Assembly: GCF_030499575.1 (NCBI RefSeq)
Contig: NZ_JASTLC010000001.1
Location: 4,798,001-4,862,000, forward strand
Direction: 5' to 3'
Length of the DNA stretch: 64,000 nucleotides
From: Streptomyces sp. DG2A-72
GTDB taxonomy: Bacteria > Actinomycetota > Actinomycetes > Streptomycetales > Streptomycetaceae
The notes under the pieces are model-generated. The model saw only the letters and a program-made list of their open reading frames with translations. It was not told where the DNA came from and made no database searches. The position numbers and the translations under genes were made by a program. This document shows, one piece after another, positions 17,486 to 25,677 of the stretch. Each line of letters opens with the position of its first letter. The first letter of the stretch is position 1.

Positions 17486-17542
17486 GCCACCGAGTGTAGG
17501 CGAGATCGACCACTGGTCCGAATTCGTGAAGAGTGGGCTTGC

Positions 17543-18430
17543 TTACTCCGCCCGCGCCACGAGGCCCTCGCCGGAGTCGGCCGTGATCGTCAGGGACTTG
17601 TGTTTCTGCTGGTAGGAGACCTTGCCGGAGAGGATTTCGGTGAGTTCCCGCTCGGTCTTCATGACGGGCTCCGAGCACACCATGCGTGTGGTCGCGAGAG
17701 GGCCGATCTCGATGGTGCCGTCCTTGACGGTGGCCTTGCCGTTGAAGGTGTTGCAGCCGAGGCTGCCGGTGACGGTGTTGTTCTTGGTGAGGGTGAGGTG
17801 GGCCTTCGCCTCGGCGGGCAGGGACGCGGCGGCCGAGTCGTCGCTCTTCCCGGACAGCAGGGTGTCGACCGTCCACCGGGTGCCCTTGAGTGCGGGGGCG
17901 GTCTCGGCGGTGCCCTCGCGGAGGGTGATGCGGTCGCCCTTGCCGCTGGTCAGGGTGAGGATCTTGGTGCCGTCGCGCTCCTCCATGGCGGCCTTGAGGT
18001 TGCCCTCGAAGACGCTGACGAACTTCTCCTCGAACTCCCCAACGGCTCCTTCGCAGCCGATCAGCGTCATCGCGAGGTCGGAGACCTTCACGGTGTCGCC
18101 CTCGATCTCGACGTCGGCACCGAAGTGGTTGCAGCCCACCGTGCCGCCGGACTCGCCCCCGCCGGCGTCGGGCTCGGCCGCGCCGGGCTTGAAGGTGATG
18201 TGCGCGTCCTCGAGCTCGAAGGAGTCGCCCTCGGGCAGGTCGTACTCCTTGCCGTCGACGGTCACGCTCTGGGGCAGCCAGGTGGTGTCCGCGATGGTCG
18301 AGATGTCCTTGGTGTCGCCCTCGCCGACCGCGCCACTGCCGCTGCCGGACTCCGTGCCGCAGGCGGCCAGGACGGCCGTGCCGGCCAGGGCCGCGGCGGC
18401 GTACGTCATGTTCTTCGTCGTCCGCTTCAT
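17543..18430 (-). CDS. META-domain lipoprotein
   Basis: The product has 295 residues from ATG 18430. The signal peptide ends with lipobox LAACG (MKRTTKNMTYAAAALAGTAV, then LAAC). Two META-like repeats follow, with ADTTWLPQSVTVDG and CNHFGADVEIEG in the first and LKGTRWTVDTLLSG, LGCNTFNG and TTRMVCSEPVM in the second. HslJ/META proteins are outer-surface lipoproteins linked to stress or antibiotic tolerance in other bacteria; the exact role is unknown. It is oriented with purF but probably has its own promoter. Confidence 0.88.
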   Translation of the reverse strand: MKRTTKNMTYAAAALAGTAVLAACGTESGSGSGAVGEGDTKDISTIADTTWLPQSVTVDGKEYDLPEGDSFELEDAHITFKPGAAEPDAGGGESGGTVGCNHFGADVEIEGDTVKVSDLAMTLIGCEGAVGEFEEKFVSVFEGNLKAAMEERDGTKILTLTSGKGDRITLREGTAETAPALKGTRWTVDTLLSGKSDDSAAASLPAEAKAHLTLTKNNTVTGSLGCNTFNGKATVKDGTIEIGPLATTRMVCSEPVMKTERELTEILSGKVSYQQKHKSLTITADSGEGLVARAE

Positions 18431-18499
18431 GGCTCTTTGACGCACGGGACGGGCGATGGGTTCGGCCCCGTTATGACTCTGTTGTCATGTGCCCGTCCG

Positions 18500-19297
18500 T
18501 CAGCGAAGCAGCGGCAACAGCGGCCCCAGATCCGCCCGCTCCCCGCTGGCGCTGACCTTGGCGTCATGGACGGCATCCTTCCACTCCACCCGCCCGGTCG
18601 CGAGCCGGATCCAGGTCAGCGGGTCGGTCTCGACGACGTTGGGCGGGGTGCCGCGCGTATGCCTCGGCCCCTCCACGCACTGCACCACGGCGTACGGCGG
18701 GATCCGCACCTCCGTCGAGCCGCCGGGCGCCTTGGCGGCGAGCGCGTCGGCGAGGAGGCGGGTGCAGGCGGCGAGGGCCTGGCGGTCGTACGGGATGCCG
18801 AGGCCGGGTACGGCGGCGTTCAGGTCGTCGGTGTGGACGACGAGTTCCACGGTGCGGGTGACGAGGTAGTCGGCCAGTGTCAGGGCGCCCGCGCTGGTGG
18901 GGAGCAGCCGGCTGTCTGGCTCGTCGGCGATGCGGGCGGTGAACTCCCGCTCGATGTCCGCGAGATGGCTGTCCAGGTCCGGGTGCTGCTCGGCCCGCAG
19001 CCGGGCCGTGTCGGCGATGTCGTCGGCGGCGTCGGCGATCGCGGGCAGCCAGTCGAACAGCGCCGCGTCCTGCTTCGTCGGCTCCGGTTCGTCGAGCAGC
19101 CTCACCACGGCCGCCGGCGCCATCCCCGTGTGCGCCACCAACTCCCGTACGGTCCACTGCCCCAGCCGCGTCGGCAATGCGAGCTGCTCGGGCGTCAACG
19201 TGCGTACGGCGTCCCGTACGTTCCCGAACTGCGCGAGCACGGCGGCGCGGATCTTGGCGGGGTCGTAGGTGCGGGGGCGTTTCTTCGCGGGTGGCAT
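18500..19297 (-). CDS. Maleylpyruvate isomerase-family (mycothiol-dependent, DinB-like) protein
   Basis: The product has 265 residues from ATG 19297. The N-terminal four-helix bundle with LGQWTVRELVAHTGMAPAAV and LVTRTVELVVHTDDLNAA is the hallmark of the TIGR03083 DinB-like fold. The C-terminal part (PYAVVQCVEGPRHTRGTPPN and LTWIRLATGRVEW) is the SCP2-like domain common in these proteins. Members use mycothiol as cofactor in isomerase or detoxification reactions; the substrate here cannot be predicted. The metal-binding His in VRELVAH and VVHTDDL are present. Confidence 0.82.
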   Translation of the reverse strand: MPPAKKRPRTYDPAKIRAAVLAQFGNVRDAVRTLTPEQLALPTRLGQWTVRELVAHTGMAPAAVVRLLDEPEPTKQDAALFDWLPAIADAADDIADTARLRAEQHPDLDSHLADIEREFTARIADEPDSRLLPTSAGALTLADYLVTRTVELVVHTDDLNAAVPGLGIPYDRQALAACTRLLADALAAKAPGGSTEVRIPPYAVVQCVEGPRHTRGTPPNVVETDPLTWIRLATGRVEWKDAVHDAKVSASGERADLGPLLPLLR

Positions 19298-19480
19298 GTG
19301 ATCAAGCCTAGGCAGGCCGTGGTGCCGTCGTAGGTGCTTCGAAGACTTCGCGGTTGCGCGGGACACCGATGCCGCGCCGCTTGCCTCTGGCGGTTGGGCT
19401 GGGGGTGCCTGCGGCGGCCTGTGCGGATTCGGTGGGGGTGCGCGTAGCGCCTGACGGTGCGTTGTGGGTCGGGGCCGCGG

Positions 19481-19568
19481 CGGGGGGTGTCCGTCCTCGG
19501 ACCGGCGGGTGCCGTTGGCCGGGAGGTGCCGTGTCCTGACGCCGGCCGCTGCGGGCGGACACCCCCCG
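19481..19568. repeat. 13-bp inverted repeat with 62-base spacer
   Basis: CGGGGGGTGTCCG (19481-19493) is exactly complementary to CGGACACCCCCCG (19556-19568). The spacer is itself very GC-rich. It is possibly a remnant of a dispersed palindromic unit. Confidence 0.7.
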
Positions 19569-19666
19569 ACACGTCCCCTTCCCGCCGTACGCGACTGCGG
19601 GCCCGTGGGGGTTCGCGCCATTCCCGCGGCAGCAGGCGTAGCTGCGGGCAGTCGTGCCGCTGGGGC

Positions 19667-19700
19667 GGCACGGGTGGGCGCAGCGGCGCCCACCCGTGCC
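19667..19700. repeat. Perfect 15-bp hairpin with AGCG loop
   Basis: GGCACGGGTGGGCGC (19667-19681) pairs perfectly with 19686-19700. It resembles REP-like hairpins that I recall as common in Streptomyces intergenic DNA. It lies between the DinB-like gene and a broken gene and could terminate transcription in either direction. Confidence 0.7.
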
Positions 19701-19769
19701 GGGTGCGTGCCCTCGCTCGGGATGCGGTCGGCCGGGCCGTGCGGGGGCTGTCCGGGGCGCTGCCCCAGC

Positions 19770-20075
19770 GGTTGGCCACGATGAGTACGGCGTAGGCCTG
19801 AGGATCAGCTGCAGACCTCGCCAGCGATCGCGGCCAGGACAACGCCACCAGCAGCGGCACGACCCGCCCCGCCGGCACCTCGTAGCGGCCCCGGCCGGTC
19901 GTGCCCACCTCGTCCGGCTCGGCGAGCTCGGCCGCCGTGCACCACGCCGTGCCGCCAGTCGTACTGCTCGCCGGTCAGCAGCCGTACGGCGCCGGTGAAC
20001 AGCACTCCTGCGTCGGCCGCTCCCAGCCCGGCCAGCTGTTCCTCGAGCCCTTGCAGTGCCCAGAAGTCGCTGAAT
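19770..20075 (-). pseudogene. Frameshifted gene remnant, unknown family
   Basis: On the minus strand one frame reads SDFWALQGLEEQLAGLGAAD then FTGAVRLLTGEQYDWRHGV with good GC3. Near 19940 the good frame jumps to AELAEPDEVGTTGRGRYEVP and GRVVPLLVALSWPRSL, ending with AYAVLIVANRWG. A stop codon sits directly before the first segment and no start is present. It looks like a decayed gene; I do not recognise the family. A sequencing error is also possible. Confidence 0.4.
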
Positions 20076-20113
20076 TACGGAACTACGTCATTACGTGCAA
20101 GGGCACATACGAC

Positions 20114-20146
20114 GAAGCCCCCGCCCGGTGACCGGACGGGGGCTTC
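20114..20146 (-). terminator. Terminator of purSQL
   Basis: The stem GAAGCCCCCG (20114-20123)/CGGGGGCTTC (20137-20146) with an inner CCGG/CCGG pairing lies 20 bases past the purL stop. There is no strong T tract. Confidence 0.7.
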
Positions 20147-20165
20147 GGAGCCGTACGACTGGTGC

Positions 20166-22448
20166 CTACTTGAGCAGCGCCGGAATCGTCGCCTCGTGCG
20201 CCTCGCGCAGTTCCTCCAGGGAGAGCGCGAACTCGCCCTGGACCTCCACGGCGTCACCGTCCACGACACCGATCCGCGTGACCGGCAGGCCCCGCGCGCC
20301 GCACATGTCGTTGAAGCGGACCTCCTCGGAGCGCGGTACGGCGACGAGGGCGCGGCCCGCTGACTCGGAGAGGAGGAAGGTGAAGGCGTCGAGCCCGTCG
20401 GGGACGATGAGTCGCGCGCCCTTGCCGCCGAGCAGCGCGGACTCGACCACGGCCTGGACGAGGCCGCCGTCGGACAGGTCGTGCGCGGAGTCGATCATGC
20501 CGTCGCGGGAGGCGGAGATCAGGATCTCGGCCAGGAGACGTTCCCGCTCCAGGTCGACCTGGGGCGGCAGGCCACCCAGGTGGTCGTGGACGACCTGCGA
20601 CCAGGCCGAGCCGCCGAACTCCTCACGCGTGTCGCCGAGGAGGTAGAGCAGCTGGCCCTCCTCCTGGAAGGCGACCGGCGTGCGCCGGGCGACATCGTCG
20701 ATGACGCCGAGGACCGCGACGACCGGGGTCGGGTGGATGGCCACCTCGCCCGTCTGGTTGTAGAGGGAGACGTTGCCGCCCGTCACCGGCGTGCCCAACT
20801 GCTGGCAGGCGTCGGCCAGTCCGCGCACGGCCTCCGCGAACTGCCACATCACCGCCGGGTCTTCGGGCGAGCCGAAGTTCAGGCAGTCGGAGACGGCGAG
20901 CGGCTTGGCGCCCGTCGTCGCGACGTTGCGGTAGGCCTCCGCGAGCGCCAACTGCGCGCCCGCGTACGGGTCCAGCTTCGCGTACCGCCCGTTGCCGTCC
21001 GTCGCGATCGCGACGCCGAGGCCGCTCGCCTCGTCGATGCGGATCATCCCGGAGTCCTCGGGCTGGGCCAGCACCGTGTTGCCCTGCACGAAGTGGTCGT
21101 ACTGCGAAGTGATCCACTTCTTGGAGGCCTGGTTCGGGGAGGCGACCAGCTTCAGGACCTGCTGCTTCAGTTCATCCGAAGTCGCCGGCCGCGGCAGCTT
21201 GTTCGCGTCGTCCGCCTGGAGCTCGTCCTGCCAGGACGGGCGGGCGTACGGGCGCTCGTAGACCGGGCCGTCGTGCGCGACCGTGCGCGGGTCGACGTCG
21301 ACGATCTTGCCGCCGTGCCAGTAGATCTCCAGGCGGTCACCGTCGGTCACCTCACCGATGACGGTGGCGATGACGTCCCACTTCTCGCAGATCTCCAGGA
21401 ACCGGTCGACCTTCTCCGGCTCCACGACCGCGCACATGCGTTCCTGCGACTCGCTCATGAGGATTTCCTCGGGAGAGAGTGTCGAGTCGCGGAGCGGGAC
21501 GTCGTCCAGGGTGACGCGCATGCCGCCCGAGCCGTTCGACGCCAGCTCGCTCGTCGCGCAGGACAGGCCCGCCGCGCCGAGGTCCTGAATACCGACGACC
21601 AGCTTCTCCTTGAACGCCTCCAGGGTGCACTCGATGAGCAGCTTCTCCTGGAAGGGGTCGCCGACCTGGACGGCGGGGCGCTTGGAGGGCTTGCCCGTGC
21701 CGGAGGCACTATCAGATGCAGTGTCGAAGGTCTCGGACGCGAGGATCGACGCGCCGCCGATGCCGTCGCCGCCCGTGCGGGCCCCGTACAGGATGACCTT
21801 GTTGCCCGCGCCGGACGCCTTCGCGAGGTGGATGTCCTCGTGCCGCATGACGCCGATGGCACCGGCGTTGACCAGCGGGTTGCCCTGGTAGCAGGAGTCG
21901 AAGACGACCTCGCCGCCGATGTTGGGCAGGCCCAGGCAGTTGCCGTAGCCGCCGATGCCGGCGACGACGCCCGGGAGGACGCGCTTGGTGTCGGGGTGAT
22001 CCGCGGCGCCGAAGCGCAGCGGGTCCACGACCGCCACCGGGCGCGCGCCCATCGCGATGATGTCGCGGACGATGCCGCCGACGCCCGTGGCCGCGCCCTG
22101 GTAGGGCTCGACGTAGGAGGGGTGGTTGTGCGACTCGACCTTGAAGGTGACCGCGTAGCCCTGGCCGACGTCCACCACGCCCGCGTTCTCGCCGATGCCG
22201 ACGAGCATCGCGTCGGACTCGGGGGCCTTCTCGCCGAACTGACGCAGATGGACCTTGGAGGACTTGTACGAGCAGTGCTCGGACCACATGACGGAGTACA
22301 TGGCCAGCTCGGCACCGGTGGGCCGACGGCCGAGGATCTCCACGACCCTCTCGTACTCGTCCTTCTTCAGGCCGAGTTCGGCCCAGGGCAGCTCGACGTC
22401 GGGGGTCGCGGTCGCGTGCTCGACCGTGTCCAGAGGCGTCCGGCTCAT
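20166..22448 (-). CDS. purL: Phosphoribosylformylglycinamidine synthase subunit PurL
   Basis: The product has 760 residues, the small-type PurL that works with separate PurQ and PurS. The motifs [51 protein letters not shown] and [12 protein letters not shown] are all present. It converts FGAR, ATP and glutamine-derived ammonia to FGAM. The start overlaps the purQ stop by 4 bases (ATGA), indicating translational coupling in purS-purQ-purL. A serine-rich insert ([10 protein letters not shown]) lies near residues 240-255. Confidence 0.98.
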   Translation of the reverse strand: MSRTPLDTVEHATATPDVELPWAELGLKKDEYERVVEILGRRPTGAELAMYSVMWSEHCSYKSSKVHLRQFGEKAPESDAMLVGIGENAGVVDVGQGYAVTFKVESHNHPSYVEPYQGAATGVGGIVRDIIAMGARPVAVVDPLRFGAADHPDTKRVLPGVVAGIGGYGNCLGLPNIGGEVVFDSCYQGNPLVNAGAIGVMRHEDIHLAKASGAGNKVILYGARTGGDGIGGASILASETFDTASDSASGTGKPSKRPAVQVGDPFQEKLLIECTLEAFKEKLVVGIQDLGAAGLSCATSELASNGSGGMRVTLDDVPLRDSTLSPEEILMSESQERMCAVVEPEKVDRFLEICEKWDVIATVIGEVTDGDRLEIYWHGGKIVDVDPRTVAHDGPVYERPYARPSWQDELQADDANKLPRPATSDELKQQVLKLVASPNQASKKWITSQYDHFVQGNTVLAQPEDSGMIRIDEASGLGVAIATDGNGRYAKLDPYAGAQLALAEAYRNVATTGAKPLAVSDCLNFGSPEDPAVMWQFAEAVRGLADACQQLGTPVTGGNVSLYNQTGEVAIHPTPVVAVLGVIDDVARRTPVAFQEEGQLLYLLGDTREEFGGSAWSQVVHDHLGGLPPQVDLERERLLAEILISASRDGMIDSAHDLSDGGLVQAVVESALLGGKGARLIVPDGLDAFTFLLSESAGRALVAVPRSEEVRFNDMCGARGLPVTRIGVVDGDAVEVQGEFALSLEELREAHEATIPALLK

Positions 22449-23125
22449 GCGTTGACCAGCTTCTTGAGGATCGAGGTGAAGAAGGGAAGGCCGTCGGTGC
22501 GGCCGGACCCGATGAGGGGCTCGACGGCGTGCTCCGGGTGCGGCATGAGGCCTACGACGTTCCCGGCCTCGTTGCTGATGCCGGCGATGTCGTTGAGCGA
22601 GCCGTTGGGGTTGAAGTCCAGGTACCGGAAGGCGACGCGGCCCTCGGCCTCCAGCTTGTCCAGCGTGTACTGGTCGGCGACGTACCGGCCGTCCATGTTC
22701 TTCAACGGGATGTGGATCTCCTGGCCGGACTCGTAGTCGGCGGTCCAGGCCGTCTCCGCGTTCTCCACCCGCAGCTTCTGGTCGCGGCAGATGAAGTGGA
22801 GGTGGTCGTTGCCGAGCATCCCGCCCGGGAGCAGGTGGGCCTCGGTGAGGATCTGGAAGCCGTTGCAGATGCCGAGGACGGGGAGGCCGGCCTTCGCCTG
22901 CTCGATGACCGTCTCCATCACCGGCGAGAAGCGGGAGATGGCGCCGGCCCGCAGATAGTCGCCGTAGGAGAAACCACCGGGGAGGACGACCGCGTCGACC
23001 TGGTGAAGGTCCTTGTCCTTGTGCCAGAGAGCTACGGGTTCGGCACCCGCGAGTCGGATCGCACGCTGAGTGTCCCGGTCGTCGAGACTGCCCGGGAAAG
23101 TGACGACGCCAATACGAGCGGTCAC
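22445..23125 (-). CDS. purQ: Phosphoribosylformylglycinamidine synthase subunit PurQ (glutaminase)
   Basis: The product has 226 residues, a class-I glutamine amidotransferase. The nucleophile Cys lies in [20 protein letters not shown] and the His/Glu pair in [10 protein letters not shown]. It hydrolyses glutamine and passes ammonia to PurL through PurS. It overlaps purS by 4 bases and purL by 4 bases, so expression of the three is tightly coupled. The N-terminus [20 protein letters not shown] is typical. Confidence 0.98.
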   Translation of the reverse strand: MTARIGVVTFPGSLDDRDTQRAIRLAGAEPVALWHKDKDLHQVDAVVLPGGFSYGDYLRAGAISRFSPVMETVIEQAKAGLPVLGICNGFQILTEAHLLPGGMLGNDHLHFICRDQKLRVENAETAWTADYESGQEIHIPLKNMDGRYVADQYTLDKLEAEGRVAFRYLDFNPNGSLNDIAGISNEAGNVVGLMPHPEHAVEPLIGSGRTDGLPFFTSILKKLVNA

Positions 23126-23385
23126 TTGGCCGCCTCCGCCACTTCTTCCACCTTGACCGTGAAGTCCTCGATCACGGTGTTGGCGAGGAAGGATTCCGCA
23201 AGATCATGGATGCGGGCGAGCGTGGCCTCGTCGACCGGCCCGTCAACTTCCAGTTCGAATCGCTTTCCCTGACGTACGTCCGAGATGCCTTCGAAACCCA
23301 GCCGCGGCAGTGCGCGCTGCACCGCCTGGCCCTGGGGGTCGAGGATCTCCGGCTTGAGCATGACGTCGACTACGACGCGTGCCAC
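23122..23385 (-). CDS. purS: Phosphoribosylformylglycinamidine synthase subunit PurS
   Basis: The product has 87 residues. [20 protein letters not shown] is the conserved PurS start, and [11 protein letters not shown] follows. It bridges PurQ and PurL as an ammonia-channel scaffold. GTG 23385 is preferred over GTG 23391 because GGGAG then sits 5 bases upstream, whereas it would touch the other codon. It is first gene of the purSQL operon. Repeated AGGTTCCTAC-type boxes lie in its upstream region. Confidence 0.95.
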   Translation of the reverse strand: MARVVVDVMLKPEILDPQGQAVQRALPRLGFEGISDVRQGKRFELEVDGPVDEATLARIHDLAESFLANTVIEDFTVKVEEVAEAAK

Positions 23386-23413
23386 TGGCACTCCCGGTGT
23401 TGTGGTGCTGAGC

Positions 23414-23480
23414 AGGTTCCTACAGTGCCTTCAGACTACCCGCACAAAATTTCTACGCGCGTCGACTTGTAGGTTCCTAC
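23414..23480. promoter_or_regulatory. Repeated box upstream of purS and lsrL
   Basis: The 10-mer AGGTTCCTAC occurs at 23414-23423 and again at 23471-23480, 57 bases apart. The second copy lies in the inverted repeat GTAGG-TT-CCTAC. Between them is AT-rich DNA (caaaatttcta) that probably contains the purS promoter. It is a candidate operator for purine control or for the divergent lsrL. Confidence 0.5.
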
Positions 23481-23664
23481 GTGACTGCTGTCACGATCCG
23501 GCATCGGAAGCCGCCTTCACGAAAATTTCCGGGAAAGATCTCCGATCGACACCCGGATACCCATTGCGCTCGGACACGCGGAAGGATTTAGTCGGTCTTC
23601 ACAATGCATTGCCGGGCACTGTACAAATGAATTGGCAAAGTGCCGCATGAAGGGACCGATATTC

Positions 23665-23982
23665 GTGGCGCAGAAGGTCGTGGTCACCCTCTTTGACGAC
23701 ATCGACGGTTCAGAAGCGGCGGAGACGATCGCCTTCGGACTCGACGGCAAGTCGTACGAGATCGACCTGAATCAAGCCAATGCCAAGAAACTGCGTAAGG
23801 CGCTCGCGCCGTACGTGGAGGCCGGCCGGAAGCGGTCGCGGTCCGGCAAGGCGTACCGGCAGACCGAGGTCGCCCCCGACCCGGCAGCCGTCCGGGCCTG
23901 GGCCCAGGCCAACAAGATGGAGGTACCGGCGCGCGGCCGGATCCCCAAGAAGGTCTACGAGGCATTCAGCGCAGCACAATGA
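23665..23982 (+). CDS. lsrL: Lsr2-family nucleoid protein, LsrL paralogue
   Basis: The product has 105 residues from GTG 23665, with AAGGGA 8 bases upstream; a start at 23632 would add 11 unusual residues. KVVVTLFDDIDGSEAAETIA is the Lsr2 dimerisation domain. The C-terminal DNA-binding part has VRAWAQANKMEVPARGRIPK, with the RGR AT-hook-like motif. Lsr2 silences AT-rich foreign DNA. Position beside purS marks it as the second Streptomyces paralogue (SCO4076 type) rather than Lsr2 itself (SCO3375). The island in this window would be a natural target. Confidence 0.9.
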   Translation: MAQKVVVTLFDDIDGSEAAETIAFGLDGKSYEIDLNQANAKKLRKALAPYVEAGRKRSRSGKAYRQTEVAPDPAAVRAWAQANKMEVPARGRIPKKVYEAFSAAQ

Positions 23983-23994
23983 GCCGGGCAAACC

Positions 23995-24024
23995 AGCCAA
24001 ACCCCGGACGCGGGGCGGCTTTTC
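23995..24024 (+). terminator. Terminator of lsrL
   Basis: AGCC-CCCCG pairs with CGGGG-GGCT around GACG, followed by TTTTC, 13 bases past the lsrL stop. Confidence 0.65.
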
Positions 24025-24294
24025 ATGCCACGCTGGACGTGTCGGCGCGCGAGCCCTGAAGGCACAAACCCAGCCCTGAGCTGGTGGACCCGGTCAGGAC
24101 GGGCAGTGACCGCGTCAGACCGGCCGGGCTGTGATGCCCTGCTGCGGGGCATGGCCAACTGCCTCAGTCTTCGCCAGAAGACCGGACGCGTCTGCGCTCG
24201 CGGAGACGCAAGCCCGGGCCCTGCTCGGGCACTTGGCCAGTAGAACATCCCCCGGGGTGCGGGTCCTTGCGGCCCGCGCCCCGACTTCTGCCAT
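24025..24294. other. Intergenic stretch without a gene
   Basis: About 270 bases between lsrL and the tRNA-Gly promoter. Several short frames exist on both strands but none has Streptomyces codon bias or a ribosome site. I see no further features. Confidence 0.4.
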
Positions 24295-24325
24295 TTGGAC
24301 GAGAGCCCGATCCATGGGCTAGAGT
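24295..24325 (+). promoter_or_regulatory. Promoter of the unusual tRNA-Gly(TCC)
   Basis: TTGGAC (24295-24300) and TAGAGT (24320-24325) with a 19-base spacer resemble a vegetative promoter. Between it and the tRNA lies the hairpin CCGCAGG (24336-24342)/CCTGCGG (24351-24357), ending 6 bases before the tRNA. Confidence 0.5.
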
Positions 24326-24363
24326 CTGGAGCACGCCGCAGGGCACACAACCTGCGGAAACAC

Positions 24364-24435
24364 GCGGGTGTAGTTTAGTAGTAGAACAACCCCCTTCCAG
24401 GGGGTAGGCGCAGTGTGCAATTCCTGTCACCCGCT
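24364..24435 (+). tRNA. tRNA-Gly (anticodon TCC) with altered D-loop and T-loop
   Basis: It has 72 bases. The acceptor GCGGGTG/CACCCGC, D-stem GTTT/GAAC and anticodon stem ACCCC/GGGGT with loop CTTCCAG are intact. The D-loop reads AGTAGTA, so conserved G18 is A. The T-loop reads TGCAATT after a G, giving GTGC where almost all tRNAs have GTTC. The T-stem CAGTG/CCTGT barely pairs in the standard register. It is charged with glycine if functional, but the changes predict weak EF-Tu binding and D/T-loop contact. See the finding on peptidoglycan-type tRNA-Gly. Confidence 0.85.
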
Positions 24436-24515
24436 CTGCACCGCCGTCCGGACCACTGCTGTGGATCAGGTAGGCTGGTGCTCGCGCCGATCGGTGAGAG
24501 CCGGTCGGATGCAAT

Positions 24516-24588
24516 GCGGACGTAGCTCAGTTGGTAGAGCGCAACCTTGCCAAGGTTGAGGTCGCGAGTTCGAGCCTCGTCGTCCGCT
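24516..24588 (+). tRNA. tRNA-Gly (anticodon GCC)
   Basis: It has 73 bases. The acceptor GCGGACG/CGTCCGC is paired, the anticodon loop is TTGCCAA, and the T-loop GTTCGAGCC is canonical. It is identical to the copy at 28317 and contrasts with the abnormal tRNA-Gly(TCC) 80 bases upstream. Confidence 0.97.
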
Positions 24589-24596
24589 CTCTTTCG

Positions 24597-24628
24597 AAGA
24601 CCCCGGTCGATCCGACCGGGGTCTTTTC
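24597..24628 (+). terminator. Terminator after tRNA-Gly(GCC)
   Basis: A 13-bp stem (24597-24609 with 24613-24625), core GACCCCGGTCG, closes a 3-base loop followed by TTC. Nearly the same hairpin follows the second copy. Confidence 0.85.
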
Positions 24629-24717
24629 GCATCTTCGAGCGTTCGCCTGACATTTGTCATGCCGAGTGATGACAGCGTGCACTGCTTCCGGACCCGGTCC
24701 GACGGAACGCTGAAGGC

Positions 24718-25677
24718 ATGGACTCAAACGAACACGAGCACGTGATCGAGGTCACCGACCTGCGGCGTGTGTACGGGGGCGGGTTCGAGGCCGTGCGCGG
24801 TGTCACCTTCTCCGTGGCCCGCGGCGAGCTCTTCGCACTCCTCGGCACCAACGGGGCCGGCAAGACGTCGACCGTCGAACTGCTGGAGGGGCTCGCCGCA
24901 CCCGCCGGGGGCCGGGTGCGGGTGCTGGGCCATGACCCGTACGCCGATCGGGGCGTCGTACGACCGCGCACCGGGGTGATGCTGCAGGAGGGCGGGTTTC
25001 CGTCCGAGCTGACCGTCGCCGAGACCGCGCGGATGTGGGCGGCCTGCACGAGCGGGGCACGTCCGGTGGACGAGGCGCTGGGGCTGGTCGGGCTGGTGCG
25101 GCGGGCCGGCGTACGGGTGAAGCAGCTGTCCGGGGGTGAGCGGCGGCGCCTGGATCTCGCGCTGGCGCTGCTCGGCAACCCGGAGGTGCTGTTCCTGGAC
25201 GAGCCGACGACCGGGATGGACGCCGAAGGACGCCGGGACACCTGGGAGTTGGTGCGGTCGCTGCGCGAGGGCGGTACGACCGTCCTGCTGACCACGCACT
25301 ACCTGGAGGAGGCCGAGCAGCTCGCCGACCGGCTGGCGATCATGCACGAGGGGCGGATCGCGGCGGCCGGCGCGCCCGCCGAGGTGACGGCGTCACAGCC
25401 GTCCCGGATCTCCTTCGAGTTGCCCATGGGGTACTTCGTCGGGGATCTGCCGCCGCTCGGTGAGCTGGGGGTGAGCGGGCACGAGGTGGACGGGCGCGTC
25501 GTACGGCTGCGGACCCAGGAGCTGCAGCGGACCGCCACCGGGGTGCTGATGTGGGCCGCGCGGGCCGGGGTCGAGCTGCACCGCCTCGATGTGCGCCCGG
25601 CCTCGCTGGAAGAGGCGTTTTTGGGGATCGCCCGGGAGGCGTCCGACGCTCCCGCCGCCGAGAAGGAGTACGTGTGA
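24718..25677 (+). CDS. ABC transporter ATP-binding protein (ABC-2 exporter type)
   Basis: The product has 319 residues. Walker A is LLGTNGAGKTSTVELLEGL, the signature is KQLSGGERRRLDLALALLGN, Walker B is EVLFLDEPTTGMDAEGRR and the switch His is TTHYLEEAEQLADR. This is the DrrA/CcmA-like class that powers export of drugs or lipids. It overlaps the permease by 4 bases (GTGA), and a sensor kinase and response regulator follow, so the four genes form a self-contained unit like DesKR or antibiotic-sensing operons. The substrate is unknown. Confidence 0.95.
   Translation: MDSNEHEHVIEVTDLRRVYGGGFEAVRGVTFSVARGELFALLGTNGAGKTSTVELLEGLAAPAGGRVRVLGHDPYADRGVVRPRTGVMLQEGGFPSELTVAETARMWAACTSGARPVDEALGLVGLVRRAGVRVKQLSGGERRRLDLALALLGNPEVLFLDEPTTGMDAEGRRDTWELVRSLREGGTTVLLTTHYLEEAEQLADRLAIMHEGRIAAAGAPAEVTASQPSRISFELPMGYFVGDLPPLGELGVSGHEVDGRVVRLRTQELQRTATGVLMWAARAGVELHRLDVRPASLEEAFLGIAREASDAPAAEKEYV

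Larger units (their letters stand above)
19298..19760. other. Non-coding, palindrome-rich intergenic DNA
   Basis: About 460 bases with no frame showing proper codon bias in any direction. It is packed with inverted repeats, listed separately at 19481-19568 and 19667-19700, of a kind scattered through Streptomyces genomes. Confidence 0.5.

Noticed and set aside
16280..22736. Long plus-strand frames across purF, the META lipoprotein gene and purL
   Set aside because: They lie opposite complete, motif-bearing genes and have no recognisable domains; high GC suppresses stop codons.
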